Both the position numbers and the translations under genes were made by a program. A DNA stretch of 64,000 bases from Arcticibacter tournemirensis (lineage in GTDB: Bacteria; Bacteroidota; Bacteroidia; Sphingobacteriales; Sphingobacteriaceae). Location: contig NZ_VFPL01000001.1 of NCBI RefSeq assembly GCF_006716645.1, positions 682,001 to 746,000 on the forward strand. Direction: 5' to 3'. Shown piece by piece: positions 8,745 to 17,338 of the stretch (positions within the stretch are counted from its first letter, which is position 1; the number at the start of each line of letters is the position of its first letter). The notes beneath the pieces are model-generated. The model worked only from the letters and a program-made list of their open reading frames with translations, had not been told where the DNA came from and did not search any database.

Positions 8745-8958
8745 ACTTTTAAGAGATTGGAGTGATAAGTGTGCCAAAATGGGGGCATTTTTCCTGGTCA
8801 GCTTTCTTAGCCGCTAATCGTAGATGAGAGGAATTAAGAGGGCAGAGGAGGTACCTATGAAAGCTGCTCTGATGCATTAAAGGCTGCTTCTTAGGTATTA
8901 TTTGAATAGCATTTAATTAAAGGCTATTTTTAGCACCGATTTTGAAAAAGCTGGCTCA
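8745..8958. other. gene-free stretch before the lipid kinase gene
   Basis: No credible gene. A short hairpin (TGCC with GGCA near 8775-8795, followed by five T) and AT-rich sequence near 8895-8940 are the only features. TATTTTTA near 8926 is a seven-of-eight match to the -7 box and may serve the downstream gene, weakly. Confidence 0.35.
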
Positions 8959-9831
8959 TTGAAAAAAAGTATTTTATTTATAATAAACCCTATATCAGGA
9001 GGGAAGGATAAAAAGCATTTTCCCTCAGTCGCAGAAAGATATCTCGACAAAGATAAATTTACGCCGCGATTTGTTTTCACCGCCCGTTCTGGCCATGCAT
9101 ATGAGCTTGCCTTAAAAGCAGTGGAAGAAGGTACCGATTTTATTATTGCAGTAGGTGGCGATGGTACTGTTAACGAGATCGCATCGGCTGTTCAGGGTAG
9201 CCGTTCTGCGATGGGCATTATTCCATGTGGGTCTGGAAATGGCCTTGCGTTATCTCTCAATATCCCGTTAAACCACCGGAAAGCAATCGAGAGGGTCAAT
9301 CTATTGAGGGCAAGTCCCATCGACACAGGTATATTAAATGGATCATATTTCTTTAATATGGCAGGGATAGGTTTTGATGCCCATATCAGTCATAAATTCT
9401 CGAATATGACATCGAGAGGTTTTCTTGGATATGTTAAGACTGCTTTTTCTGAGATAGTGAAGTACAAATCTGGCTCCTACAGGATAGAAGTAGACGGCAA
9501 GAATTACGACAGGACAGCATTTATGATTAGTATAGCCAACTCGCCGCAATATGGCAATAATGCATTTATATCGCCCACTGCCTTGTTAAATGACGGAATA
9601 TTAGATGTTTGCATAGTCAAGCCTTTCCCCCTTGCTCTTTTTCCAGCGGTAGTTTTAAGGATGTTTACAAAAACATCTCAATATTCGAAGTACCTCGAAA
9701 TAATAAAAGGCAGAAATATACGTATTGTATCATACGATCATACAAGAATTCATTTAGATGGAGAGCCTGGAGAAGCTGGGAAAGAAATTTCTATTTCAGT
9801 AAAACCTTCTTCGCTTTCTGTGTTATATTAG
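8959..9831 (+). CDS. diacylglycerol kinase family lipid kinase (DagK/YegS-like)
   Basis: Cytoplasmic lipid kinase of the DAGK catalytic-domain family. Residues 10-15 read NPISGG and 66-70 are the nucleotide-binding GGDGT followed by VNEIASAV; GCGSGNGLA-like CGSGNGLALS follows near 94. The C-terminal half is the beta-sandwich of the YegS/DgkB group, ending with HLDGEPG near 270. The 290-aa length is normal. The start is a TTG directly before the conserved KKSILFIINP. Substrate (diacylglycerol, sphingoid base or other lipid) cannot be fixed from sequence; sphingolipid-producing Bacteroidetes make the second option plausible. Confidence 0.85.
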   Translation: MKKSILFIINPISGGKDKKHFPSVAERYLDKDKFTPRFVFTARSGHAYELALKAVEEGTDFIIAVGGDGTVNEIASAVQGSRSAMGIIPCGSGNGLALSLNIPLNHRKAIERVNLLRASPIDTGILNGSYFFNMAGIGFDAHISHKFSNMTSRGFLGYVKTAFSEIVKYKSGSYRIEVDGKNYDRTAFMISIANSPQYGNNAFISPTALLNDGILDVCIVKPFPLALFPAVVLRMFTKTSQYSKYLEIIKGRNIRIVSYDHTRIHLDGEPGEAGKEISISVKPSSLSVLY

Positions 9832-9835
9832 CTGC

Positions 9836-10180
9836 ATGTCGAAAAAGAACAAGAATATTGCCGGTGTTGTATATTCAACAGACCCCGATTTTCAATTTCA
9901 ATTCGAAGAACCTGCTGAACAGGAAACATTAGCTCCGTCAAAACAGGATCTGCGTGTGCAATTAGACAAAAAACAGAGAGGTGGTAAGGCGGTAACTCTG
10001 ATAACGGGTTTTGTTGGCACTGCCGATGATCTTGAAATTCTGGGAAAAAGATTGAAGCAGAAATGCGGAACGGGCGGTTCTGCAAAGAACGGAGAAATTA
10101 TTGTACAGGGTGATTTTCGCGATAAAATTGTTGAAACTCTGAAATCTGAAGGCTATAAAGTAAAGAAATCCGGAGGCTAA
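9836..10180 (+). CDS. SUI1/eIF1-like translation factor (YciH family)
   Basis: Bacterial relative of eukaryotic initiation factor eIF1. The 114-aa protein has a loose acidic N-terminal part (1-40) and a SUI1 domain (about 45-112) with VTLITGF, LKQKCGTGGSAKNGEIIVQGD and a final KVKKSGG. Bacterial YciH proteins are thought to influence initiation fidelity or stress-time translation, but the role is not firmly settled. The gene starts four bases after the lipid kinase stop, so the two are probably co-transcribed. Confidence 0.88.
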   Translation: MSKKNKNIAGVVYSTDPDFQFQFEEPAEQETLAPSKQDLRVQLDKKQRGGKAVTLITGFVGTADDLEILGKRLKQKCGTGGSAKNGEIIVQGDFRDKIVETLKSEGYKVKKSGG

Positions 10181-10200
10181 AAACCTAAAAACAGATTAAT

Positions 10201-10362
10201 ATGAAGTTTATTAAGACGATTGAGGCTCTTTTTTATCCGAGATTTGCAATTGAAAAAAAAAATGATTTTTATTGCAGAAAATTGTTACAATCAAAAGACA
10301 GTTTTTTTGAAGAACGTTATTTCCTAACCGGGATGCTGCTGATAGGAATAATGGAAATGTAA
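10201..10362 (+). CDS. possible small protein, 53 aa
   Basis: An ATG-started open frame of 53 codons, MKFIKTIEALFYPRF at its start and a short hydrophobic stretch near its end (FLTGMLLIGIMEM), lies 20 bases after the SUI1 gene and before the exbB promoter. I do not recognise a family. It may be a real small membrane-associated protein or a chance frame in AT-rich DNA. Confidence 0.3.
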   Translation: MKFIKTIEALFYPRFAIEKKNDFYCRKLLQSKDSFFEERYFLTGMLLIGIMEM

Positions 10363-10394
10363 TTAGGATCACATTTTTATTTATTTGAAAACTC

Positions 10395-10402
10395 TAATTT
10401 TG
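10395..10402 (+). promoter_or_regulatory. exbB promoter -7 box
   Basis: TAATTTTG is a full match to TAnnTTTG, 72 bases before the exbB start. It would give a leader of roughly 65 bases ending in an A-rich tract, common before highly expressed Bacteroidetes genes. No well-spaced -33 TTTG is evident. Confidence 0.5.
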
Positions 10403-10474
10403 TTATTGTATAATTGCAAGTAAGTAGCAACTATTATATTTAAATTAAAAACTAAAAACTAAATTCTAAAAAAA

Positions 10475-11302
10475 ATGGCAACCGCACCAACACCAACAAC
10501 TGCGAAGAAAGAAAGCTCTGGTTCTAACATTTTTGCAAGCTTAACGATCGTTATCTGTCTTGTTATTGGCATCCTTTTATGGAAGTATGTAATGGGAAAT
10601 CCCGCCAATTTTGAAGGTGGCGATCCTGAAAACGGACACCCGCTTGTAGGAAATTATTTCGGAATGGTTTATAAAGGGGGAGTGATCGTACCTATGCTGA
10701 TGGGTATGTTCCTGATGGTAATTGTATTTTCTATTGAACGTTTCTTTGTTATTAATAAAGCCGCAGGGAAAGGTAACGTTGAAGTTTTTGTAAAAAAGGT
10801 TCAAACTTTATTAACTGCAGGAAATATCGAAGCAGCAATGGCTGAATGCGATAAACAAAAAGGTTCTGTAGCAAACGTTATTAAATCAGGTTTGAAAAAA
10901 TACCGTGAGGTAGAAGCTGAAGGTACTCTTGATAACGATCAGGCAGCTTTAGCTATCCAGAAAGACATCGAAGAAGCAACAGCTCTTGAAATGCCAATGT
11001 TGGAACAGAATCTTACAATTATTGCGACTCTGGTTTCTACTGGTACATTAGTTGGTCTGTTAGGAACTGTAACAGGTATGATCAAATCGTTCAGTGCGTT
11101 GGCAACTGCCGGTGCTCCTGACCAGGCACAGCTTGCAAATGGTATCTCTGAAGCGCTTATCAACACAGCTACAGGTATCGCAACTTCTACTGTTGCTATT
11201 ATTATGTACAATATCTTTACTTCAAAAATTGACAAGTTAACTTATTCAATTGACGAAGCTGGATTCTCAATTGTACAGACCTACGCTAGCACGCATAAAT
11301 AA
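10475..11302 (+). CDS. exbB: ExbB/TolQ/MotA proton-channel protein
   Basis: Inner-membrane component that uses the proton gradient to energise TonB. The 275-aa protein has an N-terminal membrane span (about 20-42), a second near 65-88 and the MotA_TolQ_ExbB core with two later spans (about 180-205 and 225-250); EQNLTIIATLVSTGTLVGLLGTV-type sequence is the family's signature helix. Two exbD genes and tonB follow in order. An intrinsic terminator separates exbB from exbD, suggesting exbB is made in excess. The N terminus is Ala/Thr/Pro-rich, as is usual in this phylum. Confidence 0.93.
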   Translation: MATAPTPTTAKKESSGSNIFASLTIVICLVIGILLWKYVMGNPANFEGGDPENGHPLVGNYFGMVYKGGVIVPMLMGMFLMVIVFSIERFFVINKAAGKGNVEVFVKKVQTLLTAGNIEAAMAECDKQKGSVANVIKSGLKKYREVEAEGTLDNDQAALAIQKDIEEATALEMPMLEQNLTIIATLVSTGTLVGLLGTVTGMIKSFSALATAGAPDQAQLANGISEALINTATGIATSTVAIIMYNIFTSKIDKLTYSIDEAGFSIVQTYASTHK

Positions 11303-11309
11303 TATTTGA

Positions 11310-11348
11310 AAAAAGTTTGTCGGATTTATGGAATATCCGACCTTTTTT
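11310..11348 (+). terminator. terminator between exbB and exbD
   Basis: GTCGGAT (11319-11325) pairs with ATCCGAC (11335-11341), with A-rich sequence before and a six-T run after. It sits inside an otherwise co-directional operon, so it may act as a partial terminator that raises exbB over exbD and tonB transcripts. Confidence 0.75.
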
Positions 11349-11393
11349 CATCCACTATTAAAAATGATTAAGGAATCATTATAAAATTGAAAG

Positions 11394-12014
11394 ATGCCTA
11401 AAGTAAAAGTACCAAGAAAGAGTACCGCTATAGATATGACGGCGATGTGTGATGTGGCTTCTTTGCTGTTAACGTTCTTTATCTTAACAGCAACTGCCCG
11501 TCAGCCAGAACCGTTGACTGTAGACACTCCGACTTCAACCGTAAAGATCAAAGTTCCGGAAGTCAATATAGGGACAATAACTGTCGGAGACGGAAAGGTT
11601 TTCTTTGGCGTGAAAGGTCAGAACGTACGTATAAGTATGCTTGAAAAGATGGGCGAACGTTATAAAATACAGTTCACTCCTGAAGAAAAGAAACGTTTCT
11701 CGCTAATGGAAAGCTTTGGTGTTGATATTCGTCAGTTAAAACAGGTTATCGCCCTGTCAAGTGCAGACAGAAACAAAGAAGGTTTGCAGCCCGGGATACC
11801 AGTTGATTCGGTTGGAACGGCTCCATCACAGTTGCACGACTGGATTTATCAGGCCCGTGTAGCTACAAAAGAGCTTAACGACGAGCAGATGCGCGTGTCT
11901 ATCAAAGGCGATTCTAAAGAAGAATACCCTGCGGTAAAGAAAATTATAGATATTTTACAAAAACAAAAGGTTAATAAATTTAGTCTGATTACCTCTCTGG
12001 AGGGACTTGATTAA
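11394..12014 (+). CDS. exbD: ExbD/TolR family protein (first copy)
   Basis: Biopolymer-transport protein that works with ExbB and TonB. The 206-aa protein starts with a basic cytoplasmic stretch (KVKVPRKSTAIDMTAM), then one membrane span (about 20-38) containing the aspartate-bearing MCDVASLLLTFF region, in which the Asp is the expected proton-relay residue, then a periplasmic domain. It is longer than E. coli ExbD because of an extended periplasmic part. The second exbD follows 27 bases downstream; paired ExbD paralogues are common in this phylum. Confidence 0.9.
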   Translation: MPKVKVPRKSTAIDMTAMCDVASLLLTFFILTATARQPEPLTVDTPTSTVKIKVPEVNIGTITVGDGKVFFGVKGQNVRISMLEKMGERYKIQFTPEEKKRFSLMESFGVDIRQLKQVIALSSADRNKEGLQPGIPVDSVGTAPSQLHDWIYQARVATKELNDEQMRVSIKGDSKEEYPAVKKIIDILQKQKVNKFSLITSLEGLD

Positions 12015-12041
12015 TCCATTAATCGTAAAAAATAAATAGAT

Positions 12042-12587
12042 ATGGCAGAATTAGATACCGGTGGGGGTGGTGGCAAACACAAAGGAGGGAAGGTAAGAAG
12101 TAAGAAGCAGTCGACTCGTGTGGATATGACTCCGATGGTTGACCTTATGTTTCTTCTGATCACTTTCTTCATGCTCACTACAACGCTTGCAAAGCCACAG
12201 GCAATGGACCTTGCAATGCCGGATAAGAATGATCAGGACCCTAACGAGCAGCTGGATGTTGCTGATACACGGACAATGACCGTATTACTGGGAAATAAAA
12301 ACAGGATAGAATGGTATATAGGATTAGTTGATGATCCGAAGACGCCACCGACTGTTGAAAACTATGGTAAGAACGGCATCCGTAAAGCAATTCTTGACAA
12401 AGCCAAAGAAATTAAGGGTGCTACCGGAAAAGACATGATCGTATTAATTAAACCAAGCGCTAAGTCTAATTATAAAAACCTGGTAGATATATTGGATGAG
12501 ATAAAGATCACCAATGTTAAGCAGTATGCCATAGTAGATATTACAGATCCTGAAATCGGTCTGCTTAAGCGCGATGACATATATTAA
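12042..12587 (+). CDS. exbD: ExbD/TolR family protein (second copy)
   Basis: Second ExbD paralogue, 181 aa. A Gly-rich, Lys-rich cytoplasmic head (GGGGGKHKGGK) precedes VDMTPMVDLMFLLITFFML, a canonical ExbD membrane helix with the proton-relay aspartate in MVDLMF. The periplasmic part differs clearly from the first copy, so the two may form hetero-oligomers or serve different TonB proteins. tonB follows after 24 bases. Confidence 0.92.
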   Translation: MAELDTGGGGGKHKGGKVRSKKQSTRVDMTPMVDLMFLLITFFMLTTTLAKPQAMDLAMPDKNDQDPNEQLDVADTRTMTVLLGNKNRIEWYIGLVDDPKTPPTVENYGKNGIRKAILDKAKEIKGATGKDMIVLIKPSAKSNYKNLVDILDEIKITNVKQYAIVDITDPEIGLLKRDDIY

Positions 12588-12611
12588 TACCACTAAAGAA
12601 AGAAATTAGAG

Positions 12612-13445
12612 ATGGCAAAATTAGATATTTTTAATGTTCAGTGGATCGACGTGGTGTTTGCCGGCAGAAATCAGGCTTATGGGGCGTATCAGCTTCGTAA
12701 GAATAATGCCAGAACGACAAACCGGGCCCTTATAATAGGAAGTATCCTTTTTATATTGGCAATAAGCTCACCGCTTATCGCTAAGTATATAAGTGGCCTT
12801 GGTCCCGACGAAGAGGCTGAAAACAGAGTTATAGAAACTGAGGTAGTTTTAACACCGCCTCCTCCTGTAGATGAGCAGGCACCTCCTCCTCCCCCGGCTG
12901 CAGAACCACCGCGCCCAAGGGTAGACCAGGTGCGTTTCCCGCCTCCGGTAGTTGTACCTGCTGAAAAGGTGAGAGATGAAGAACCTCCTACAGTAGAAGA
13001 ACTGAAAGTTGCTGACCCTGGTCAGAAAACTATTGCCGGAGACCCGAATGCTGAAATCAGAATCGACGAACCGGTGGGAACAGCTCCTCCAACCAAAGCA
13101 GCAGTTGTAGAAGATAACTCGGTGCATGACTTTGCAAGTATTGAGGAAATGCCAAGTTTTCCGGGCGGTATGGAAAAGTTCTACAACTATGTTAGTAAGA
13201 ACTACGTTTACCCTGCTGCAGCGCGTGAACAAGGAGTCTCCGGACGTTTGATCATGAGTTTTATCGTTGAGAAAGACGGAAGTTTAACCGATATCAAGGT
13301 GCTTAGGGATCTTGGAATGGGAACCGGCGAGGAAGCTGCCAGGATGTTAAAGAAGGCTCCGAAATGGAAGCCTGGTATTCAGAACGGCCGGCCGGTACGT
13401 GTTCAATACACTTTACCGATCATGCTGAACCTGGAGGGATCATAG
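12612..13445 (+). CDS. tonB: TonB energy transducer
   Basis: Links the ExbB-ExbD motor to outer-membrane TonB-dependent receptors. The 277-aa protein starts with the phylum-typical cytoplasmic segment (NQAYGAYQLRKN near 20-31), one membrane span (about 42-62), a proline-rich periplasmic spacer (about 78-125, with PPPP and PPPPP runs) and a TonB C-terminal domain (about 180-275; YPAAAREQGVSGRLIMSF, ending in IMLNLEGS). It is the last of the exbB-exbD-exbD-tonB set. Confidence 0.93.
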   Translation: MAKLDIFNVQWIDVVFAGRNQAYGAYQLRKNNARTTNRALIIGSILFILAISSPLIAKYISGLGPDEEAENRVIETEVVLTPPPPVDEQAPPPPPAAEPPRPRVDQVRFPPPVVVPAEKVRDEEPPTVEELKVADPGQKTIAGDPNAEIRIDEPVGTAPPTKAAVVEDNSVHDFASIEEMPSFPGGMEKFYNYVSKNYVYPAAAREQGVSGRLIMSFIVEKDGSLTDIKVLRDLGMGTGEEAARMLKKAPKWKPGIQNGRPVRVQYTLPIMLNLEGS

Positions 13446-13447
13446 AA

Positions 13448-13669
13448 ATGATTGAAAGAGAAAGTCAACAAAAATCGCCCGCAAAGCGATTTTTGTTCAT
13501 TTTTGGCCTGTTCATGTTTGTGTTTTACTTAGTAGTTGGACTGGCTATAATTTTTTGGGACGGAGTTCCCCTGCATCTGGAGAAGACCTATCGCGTGGTA
13601 TTTGGCGTTTTCCTGATTGCTTATTCTTTTTTAAGGTTGGTTAGGCTTTTACAAACAAGAAGGGACTGA
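13448..13669 (+). CDS. small two-span membrane protein
   Basis: A 73-aa protein with a basic N terminus and two hydrophobic segments (about 19-40 and 50-65). I chose the ATG at 13448, two bases after the tonB stop; an upstream start at 13364 would place 28 residues inside tonB in another frame. The family is not recognised. Its fixed place between tonB and the PstS-like gene suggests a minor envelope role within this operon. Confidence 0.7.
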   Translation: MIERESQQKSPAKRFLFIFGLFMFVFYLVVGLAIIFWDGVPLHLEKTYRVVFGVFLIAYSFLRLVRLLQTRRD

Positions 13670-13672
13670 CAG

Positions 13673-14560
13673 ATGAAACGCCATATTTTTTATCTTTTAT
13701 TTACAGGCACTCTGTTTATATCGTGTAATAGCGGTAAAGTTACAGAGTCGGAAACCACCGGGTCTACCGAAATACTGGTCGATGAGAGCTTCGCGCCTAT
13801 AGTGGAGGATCAATGGTATGTATTTGAGAATACCTATACCAGGGCTGATATTAAGCTAATTTATAAAGCCGAGAATCAGCTCGTTAATGATTTCCTTGCT
13901 GATAGCGCGAAAATAGCTATCATGTCGCGCTTGTTAACTCCGGATGAGGCGAGGGTTTTTGATAAGAAAAAGATAAAAATACGGGCCACCCGTTTTGCTG
14001 TTGATGCAGTAGCTCTGATTGCAAACAAATCATCGTCAGACACGACGATTACTGTTCAGGAAATTGTGGATATTATGCAGGGAAAGCCCTCAAAAAGGCA
14101 GCTTGTATTTGACAATCCCAATTCGAGTACGGTCAGATATTTAAAAGATTTAGCAAAAATTAGTAAATTGCCTTCGAAAGGTGTGTATGCTCTTAAAACA
14201 AATTCGCAAGTTATTGAGTATGTACACAATAATATAGGGTCGATTGGTGTTATAGGAATAAACTGGTATAAGCAGCCGAGCAAGGAACTAGAGCCTCTGG
14301 TAAAGGATCTAAAGGTGCTTGGTGTAAAGAATGTCGCCGGGAAAGCCGGTTCTGATAAGTTTTACAAGCCTAGCCAGGATAATCTTGCGATGGAGCTTTA
14401 CCCTCTTAGCAGAAGTTTATATATTATTAATTGCCAGGGCGGGCCTGGATTGGGTTGGGGATTCGCTTCTTTTCTGGCCGGTGAAACCGGACAGAGGATT
14501 GTACTGAAGTCGGGATTATTGCCAGATAGCATTCCACCCCGCGAAATAATGATCAGATAA
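13673..14560 (+). CDS. PstS-like substrate-binding lipoprotein
   Basis: A 295-aa periplasmic-binding-protein-like lipoprotein. The N terminus MKRHIFYLLFTGTLFISC gives a lipobox cysteine at residue 18. The body resembles the phosphate-binding PstS fold (PBP-like), with SKRQLVFDNPNSSTVRYL near 137-155 and NNIGSIGVIG near 190. No pstC, pstA or pstB permease genes are nearby, so it may not be a classical phosphate transporter part. The adjacency to exb/tonB and to a TPR gene is seen in other Bacteroidetes; the real function is unknown. Confidence 0.75.
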   Translation: MKRHIFYLLFTGTLFISCNSGKVTESETTGSTEILVDESFAPIVEDQWYVFENTYTRADIKLIYKAENQLVNDFLADSAKIAIMSRLLTPDEARVFDKKKIKIRATRFAVDAVALIANKSSSDTTITVQEIVDIMQGKPSKRQLVFDNPNSSTVRYLKDLAKISKLPSKGVYALKTNSQVIEYVHNNIGSIGVIGINWYKQPSKELEPLVKDLKVLGVKNVAGKAGSDKFYKPSQDNLAMELYPLSRSLYIINCQGGPGLGWGFASFLAGETGQRIVLKSGLLPDSIPPREIMIR

Positions 14561-14592
14561 ATTAAGTAAAATAAAAAGTATATTAATAAACT

Positions 14593-16248
14593 ATGAAAGT
14601 GATAAGAAGAGCAGTACAGGCAGGCCTGGTAATGGGAATGATAGGGACGGCGGCTTTTGCACAAAACTTAGGCGATGCAAAGAAGGCAATCGATGCAGAG
14701 AAATATCAGCAAGCCAAAACTATTCTTAAAAAACTAATTGCAACCCAGCCAGCTTCAGGAGAAAATTATTTCTATTTAGGAAACGTATATCTTAAAACAG
14801 AGTACGTTGATTCTGCTAAAGCAACTTTTACAAAAGGGGTGTCGGCAAGCAATGAGTACCCACTTAACTATGTTGGACTAGGAGCTGTTGATCTCCATGC
14901 CAATAATGCAGCTTCGGCAAAAACCAATTTTGATAAGGCATTGTCGCTGGCAAAGAAAAAGGACTATACACCTTATCTTTATATAGGAAAGGCTTACACG
15001 AATAACCCTAAGCCCAACTATGCTGCGGCGATCGAGAACCTTGAAAAGGCTAAATCAATAAATGAAAAAGATGCGGAGATTTTTCTTGCTCTTGGAGACG
15101 CCTATAATGGTGATAAAAAGAACAGTGAAGCATATAGTGCTTATCGTACCGCGTTTGATATGGACAAGAACTTGCTGAGGGCAAAGATTGAACTTGGAAA
15201 GACTCTTATACGTTCTAAAGCTTATAACGAAGCTACCAATGAATTTAATGCAGTATTAGCAACTAATCCGGATTATGCACCTGCTTACAGAGAGCTGGCA
15301 GAAGCTTACTATCTGTGGGCAAAGGATAATAATTATGAAGTAGCCAAGATTAAGGAGGCTTTAAAATATTATGGTAAGTACATGGATCTTACCGATCGCT
15401 CTATAGAGTCGAGAATGCGGTATGCGGACTTCCTGATCCTTGCCAGAGAGTATAGTGCATTGGAACAGGAAGCGCAGGAAATGGCTAAGATTGATAAGGC
15501 CAATCCGCGCATCTACCGGTACTTAGGCTATTCTGCTTTCGAAAATGGACACTTTGCAGAAAGCGTAACCGCGTTGAAAGAGTTTATGGCAAAGTCTGAA
15601 AAAGTAATTGGCCAGGATTATTATTATTTGGGAAGAGCACAGCTGCAGTTAGGCGATACTTCTGCCGTTTCAACTCTTGCAAAGGCGATTGCAACTGATT
15701 CTTCTTATGCCGAGCCTCTTAGTGAGCTTGCGAAAACCCAATTTACAGAAAAGAAATATGGATTGGCTGCGAGGCTTTATGAGCTGGCAATAACTTATCC
15801 TCAATCAAAAACTTTGGTTTATGATAATTTCTATTTAGGAATGGCCCATTATTTTGATTATGCAGGTAAAGATGCAGCGACTCAAAAGGCCAGCCGTGAT
15901 ATTCTAGTGAAAGCTGATTCAGCTTTTAGTTTCGTAATTCAAAAATCACCTACTACTCCCGATTCTTATTTATACAGGGCACGGGTAAACCGCTTGCTTG
16001 ATGATGATCAGAATTCAAAAGGACTAATGGTGCCTTTTTATGAGAAGTTTATAGAAATTGTATCCGCGAAACCGGAGGCAGTGGCTGATTCCAGGAACAA
16101 GAGAAACCTGGCCGAAGCTTATAATAATCTCGGCGCATTCTATATCAGGTCAAACCAGTCTAAAGCGAAAGACTATTTCAATAAGACGATTCAACTCGAT
16201 CCAACAAACACCTATGCGCCCGAGGCGTTAAAATCATTAGGGAATTAA
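14593..16248 (+). CDS. TPR-repeat periplasmic protein
   Basis: A 551-aa exported protein with a signal peptide (cleavage near AFAQ, residue 24) followed by about ten tetratricopeptide-like helix pairs across most of its length (for example AYNGDKKNSEAYSAYRTAFDMDK, then NPDYAPAYRELAEAYYLWAK-type units). TPR arrays bind other proteins; partner unknown. It is the last gene of the exb-tonB-PstS-like cluster and is followed by a terminator. Inferred to be a periplasmic scaffold in TonB-related envelope functions. Confidence 0.85.
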   Translation: MKVIRRAVQAGLVMGMIGTAAFAQNLGDAKKAIDAEKYQQAKTILKKLIATQPASGENYFYLGNVYLKTEYVDSAKATFTKGVSASNEYPLNYVGLGAVDLHANNAASAKTNFDKALSLAKKKDYTPYLYIGKAYTNNPKPNYAAAIENLEKAKSINEKDAEIFLALGDAYNGDKKNSEAYSAYRTAFDMDKNLLRAKIELGKTLIRSKAYNEATNEFNAVLATNPDYAPAYRELAEAYYLWAKDNNYEVAKIKEALKYYGKYMDLTDRSIESRMRYADFLILAREYSALEQEAQEMAKIDKANPRIYRYLGYSAFENGHFAESVTALKEFMAKSEKVIGQDYYYLGRAQLQLGDTSAVSTLAKAIATDSSYAEPLSELAKTQFTEKKYGLAARLYELAITYPQSKTLVYDNFYLGMAHYFDYAGKDAATQKASRDILVKADSAFSFVIQKSPTTPDSYLYRARVNRLLDDDQNSKGLMVPFYEKFIEIVSAKPEAVADSRNKRNLAEAYNNLGAFYIRSNQSKAKDYFNKTIQLDPTNTYAPEALKSLGN

Positions 16249-16255
16249 AAGAAAG

Positions 16256-16280
16256 AGAGCCTGTTTCGGGCTCTTTTTTT
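16256..16280 (+). terminator. terminator before nuoA
   Basis: AGAGCC (16256-16261) pairs with GGCTCT (16269-16274), loop of seven, followed by a T-run. It ends the exb-tonB-TPR operon and overlaps the nuoA promoter region. Confidence 0.8.
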
Positions 16281-16287
16281 ATATTTG
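16280..16287 (+). promoter_or_regulatory. nuo operon promoter -7 box
   Basis: TATATTTG is a full TAnnTTTG match, 20 bases before the nuoA start. Its first T is the last T of the preceding terminator. The presumed -33 region (GTTTCG) lies within the terminator loop. Confidence 0.6.
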
Positions 16288-16307
16288 CGTAATTTTAAAG
16301 CTTAGCG

Positions 16308-16682
16308 ATGGAAACGCCCGTGAATATGCCTGTTAATTACCTTCCTATTTTGTTTCAAATGCTCGTTGCATTAGGCTTCGTTGTATTCACAATGGTGCTT
16401 ACGCACATGCTGGGTCCTAAAAGGAAAACTAAAGATAAATTAACACCCTTTGAGGCTGGTATAGAAGTAGTTGGAAACGCCCGCTCCCCCTTTTCAATTA
16501 AATACTTTCTTGTTGCGATACTGTTTGTGCTGTTTGATGTGGAAGTGATCTTTATGTATCCTTGGGCGGTAAATTTTAAGGAGATGGGAATGGATGGGAT
16601 GATTGAGATGTTTATTTTCATGGGGACACTCCTGCTTGGTTTTATTTATATAATAAAGAAAAAAGCACTGGACTGGGAGTAA
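16308..16682 (+). CDS. nuoA: NADH dehydrogenase I subunit A
   Basis: Small membrane subunit of complex I, part of the proton-channel interface. The 124-aa protein has three membrane spans (about 10-32, 62-85, 95-115) and the conserved stretch LTPFEAGIEVVGNARSPFSIKYFLVAILF-type core ending in FDVEVIFMYPWA. It is the first gene of a complete nuoA-N set. An additional promoter box lies between it and nuoB. Confidence 0.95.
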   Translation: METPVNMPVNYLPILFQMLVALGFVVFTMVLTHMLGPKRKTKDKLTPFEAGIEVVGNARSPFSIKYFLVAILFVLFDVEVIFMYPWAVNFKEMGMDGMIEMFIFMGTLLLGFIYIIKKKALDWE

Positions 16683-16733
16683 TTAGAATTATTCTAAATA
16701 AATGCAGCATATCTTAGTGCTGTGTTAATTTTG

Positions 16734-16741
16734 TAACTTTG
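16734..16741 (+). promoter_or_regulatory. internal promoter -7 box before nuoB
   Basis: TAACTTTG is a full TAnnTTTG match in the 113-base nuoA-nuoB gap, 55 bases before the nuoB start. TTAG at about 17 bases upstream is a poor but possible -33 element. Confidence 0.45.
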
Positions 16742-16795
16742 AAGTCCATATTTCTACGATGAAATGGGCTTTTTTTATTTTAGGAGGAGACAGAA

Positions 16796-17338
16796 ATGAG
16801 TGATATAAAATTGGCAGAAGCACCTGCAGGGATAGAAGGCTCTGGTTTTTTTGCAACTTCTTTAGAAAAAGTGATTGGGTTGGCCAGGGCAAACTCCTTA
16901 TGGCCCTTACCCTTTGCTACATCCTGTTGCGGTATTGAATTTATGGCAACGATGGGTGCACATTATGATTTGGCCCGTTTTGGGTCGGAGCGTCCTTCTT
17001 TTTCGCCAAGACAAGCCGACATGCTTTTAGTTATGGGAACGATTGCAAAAAAGATGGCGCCCGTTTTAAGGCAGGTTTATATACAGATGGCCGAGCCGAG
17101 GTGGGTGATAGCAGTCGGAGCTTGTGCTACCAGCGGTGGGATTTTCGACACCTACTCTGTGCTTCAGGGCATAGATGAAGTGATCCCGGTGGATGTGTAT
17201 GTGCCGGGTTGTCCGCCAAGACCCGAGGCAATTTTAAGCGGTGTTTTGAGATTGCAGGAGCTTGTAAAAACTGAACCTCTCCGCAGAAGGAATCAGCCGG
17301 AATATAAAGAGTTATTAAATAAATACGGAATCCAGTAA
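16796..17338 (+). CDS. nuoB: NADH dehydrogenase I subunit B
   Basis: Peripheral-arm subunit carrying iron-sulfur cluster N2, which passes electrons to quinone. The 180-aa protein shows the cluster ligands: the paired cysteines of ATSCCGIEF, the cysteine of VGACATSGG and that of [13 protein letters not shown]. An unusually good Shine-Dalgarno (AGGAGGAG, 16782-16789) precedes the ATG, while most genes in this window lack one. Confidence 0.96.
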   Translation: MSDIKLAEAPAGIEGSGFFATSLEKVIGLARANSLWPLPFATSCCGIEFMATMGAHYDLARFGSERPSFSPRQADMLLVMGTIAKKMAPVLRQVYIQMAEPRWVIAVGACATSGGIFDTYSVLQGIDEVIPVDVYVPGCPPRPEAILSGVLRLQELVKTEPLRRRNQPEYKELLNKYGIQ

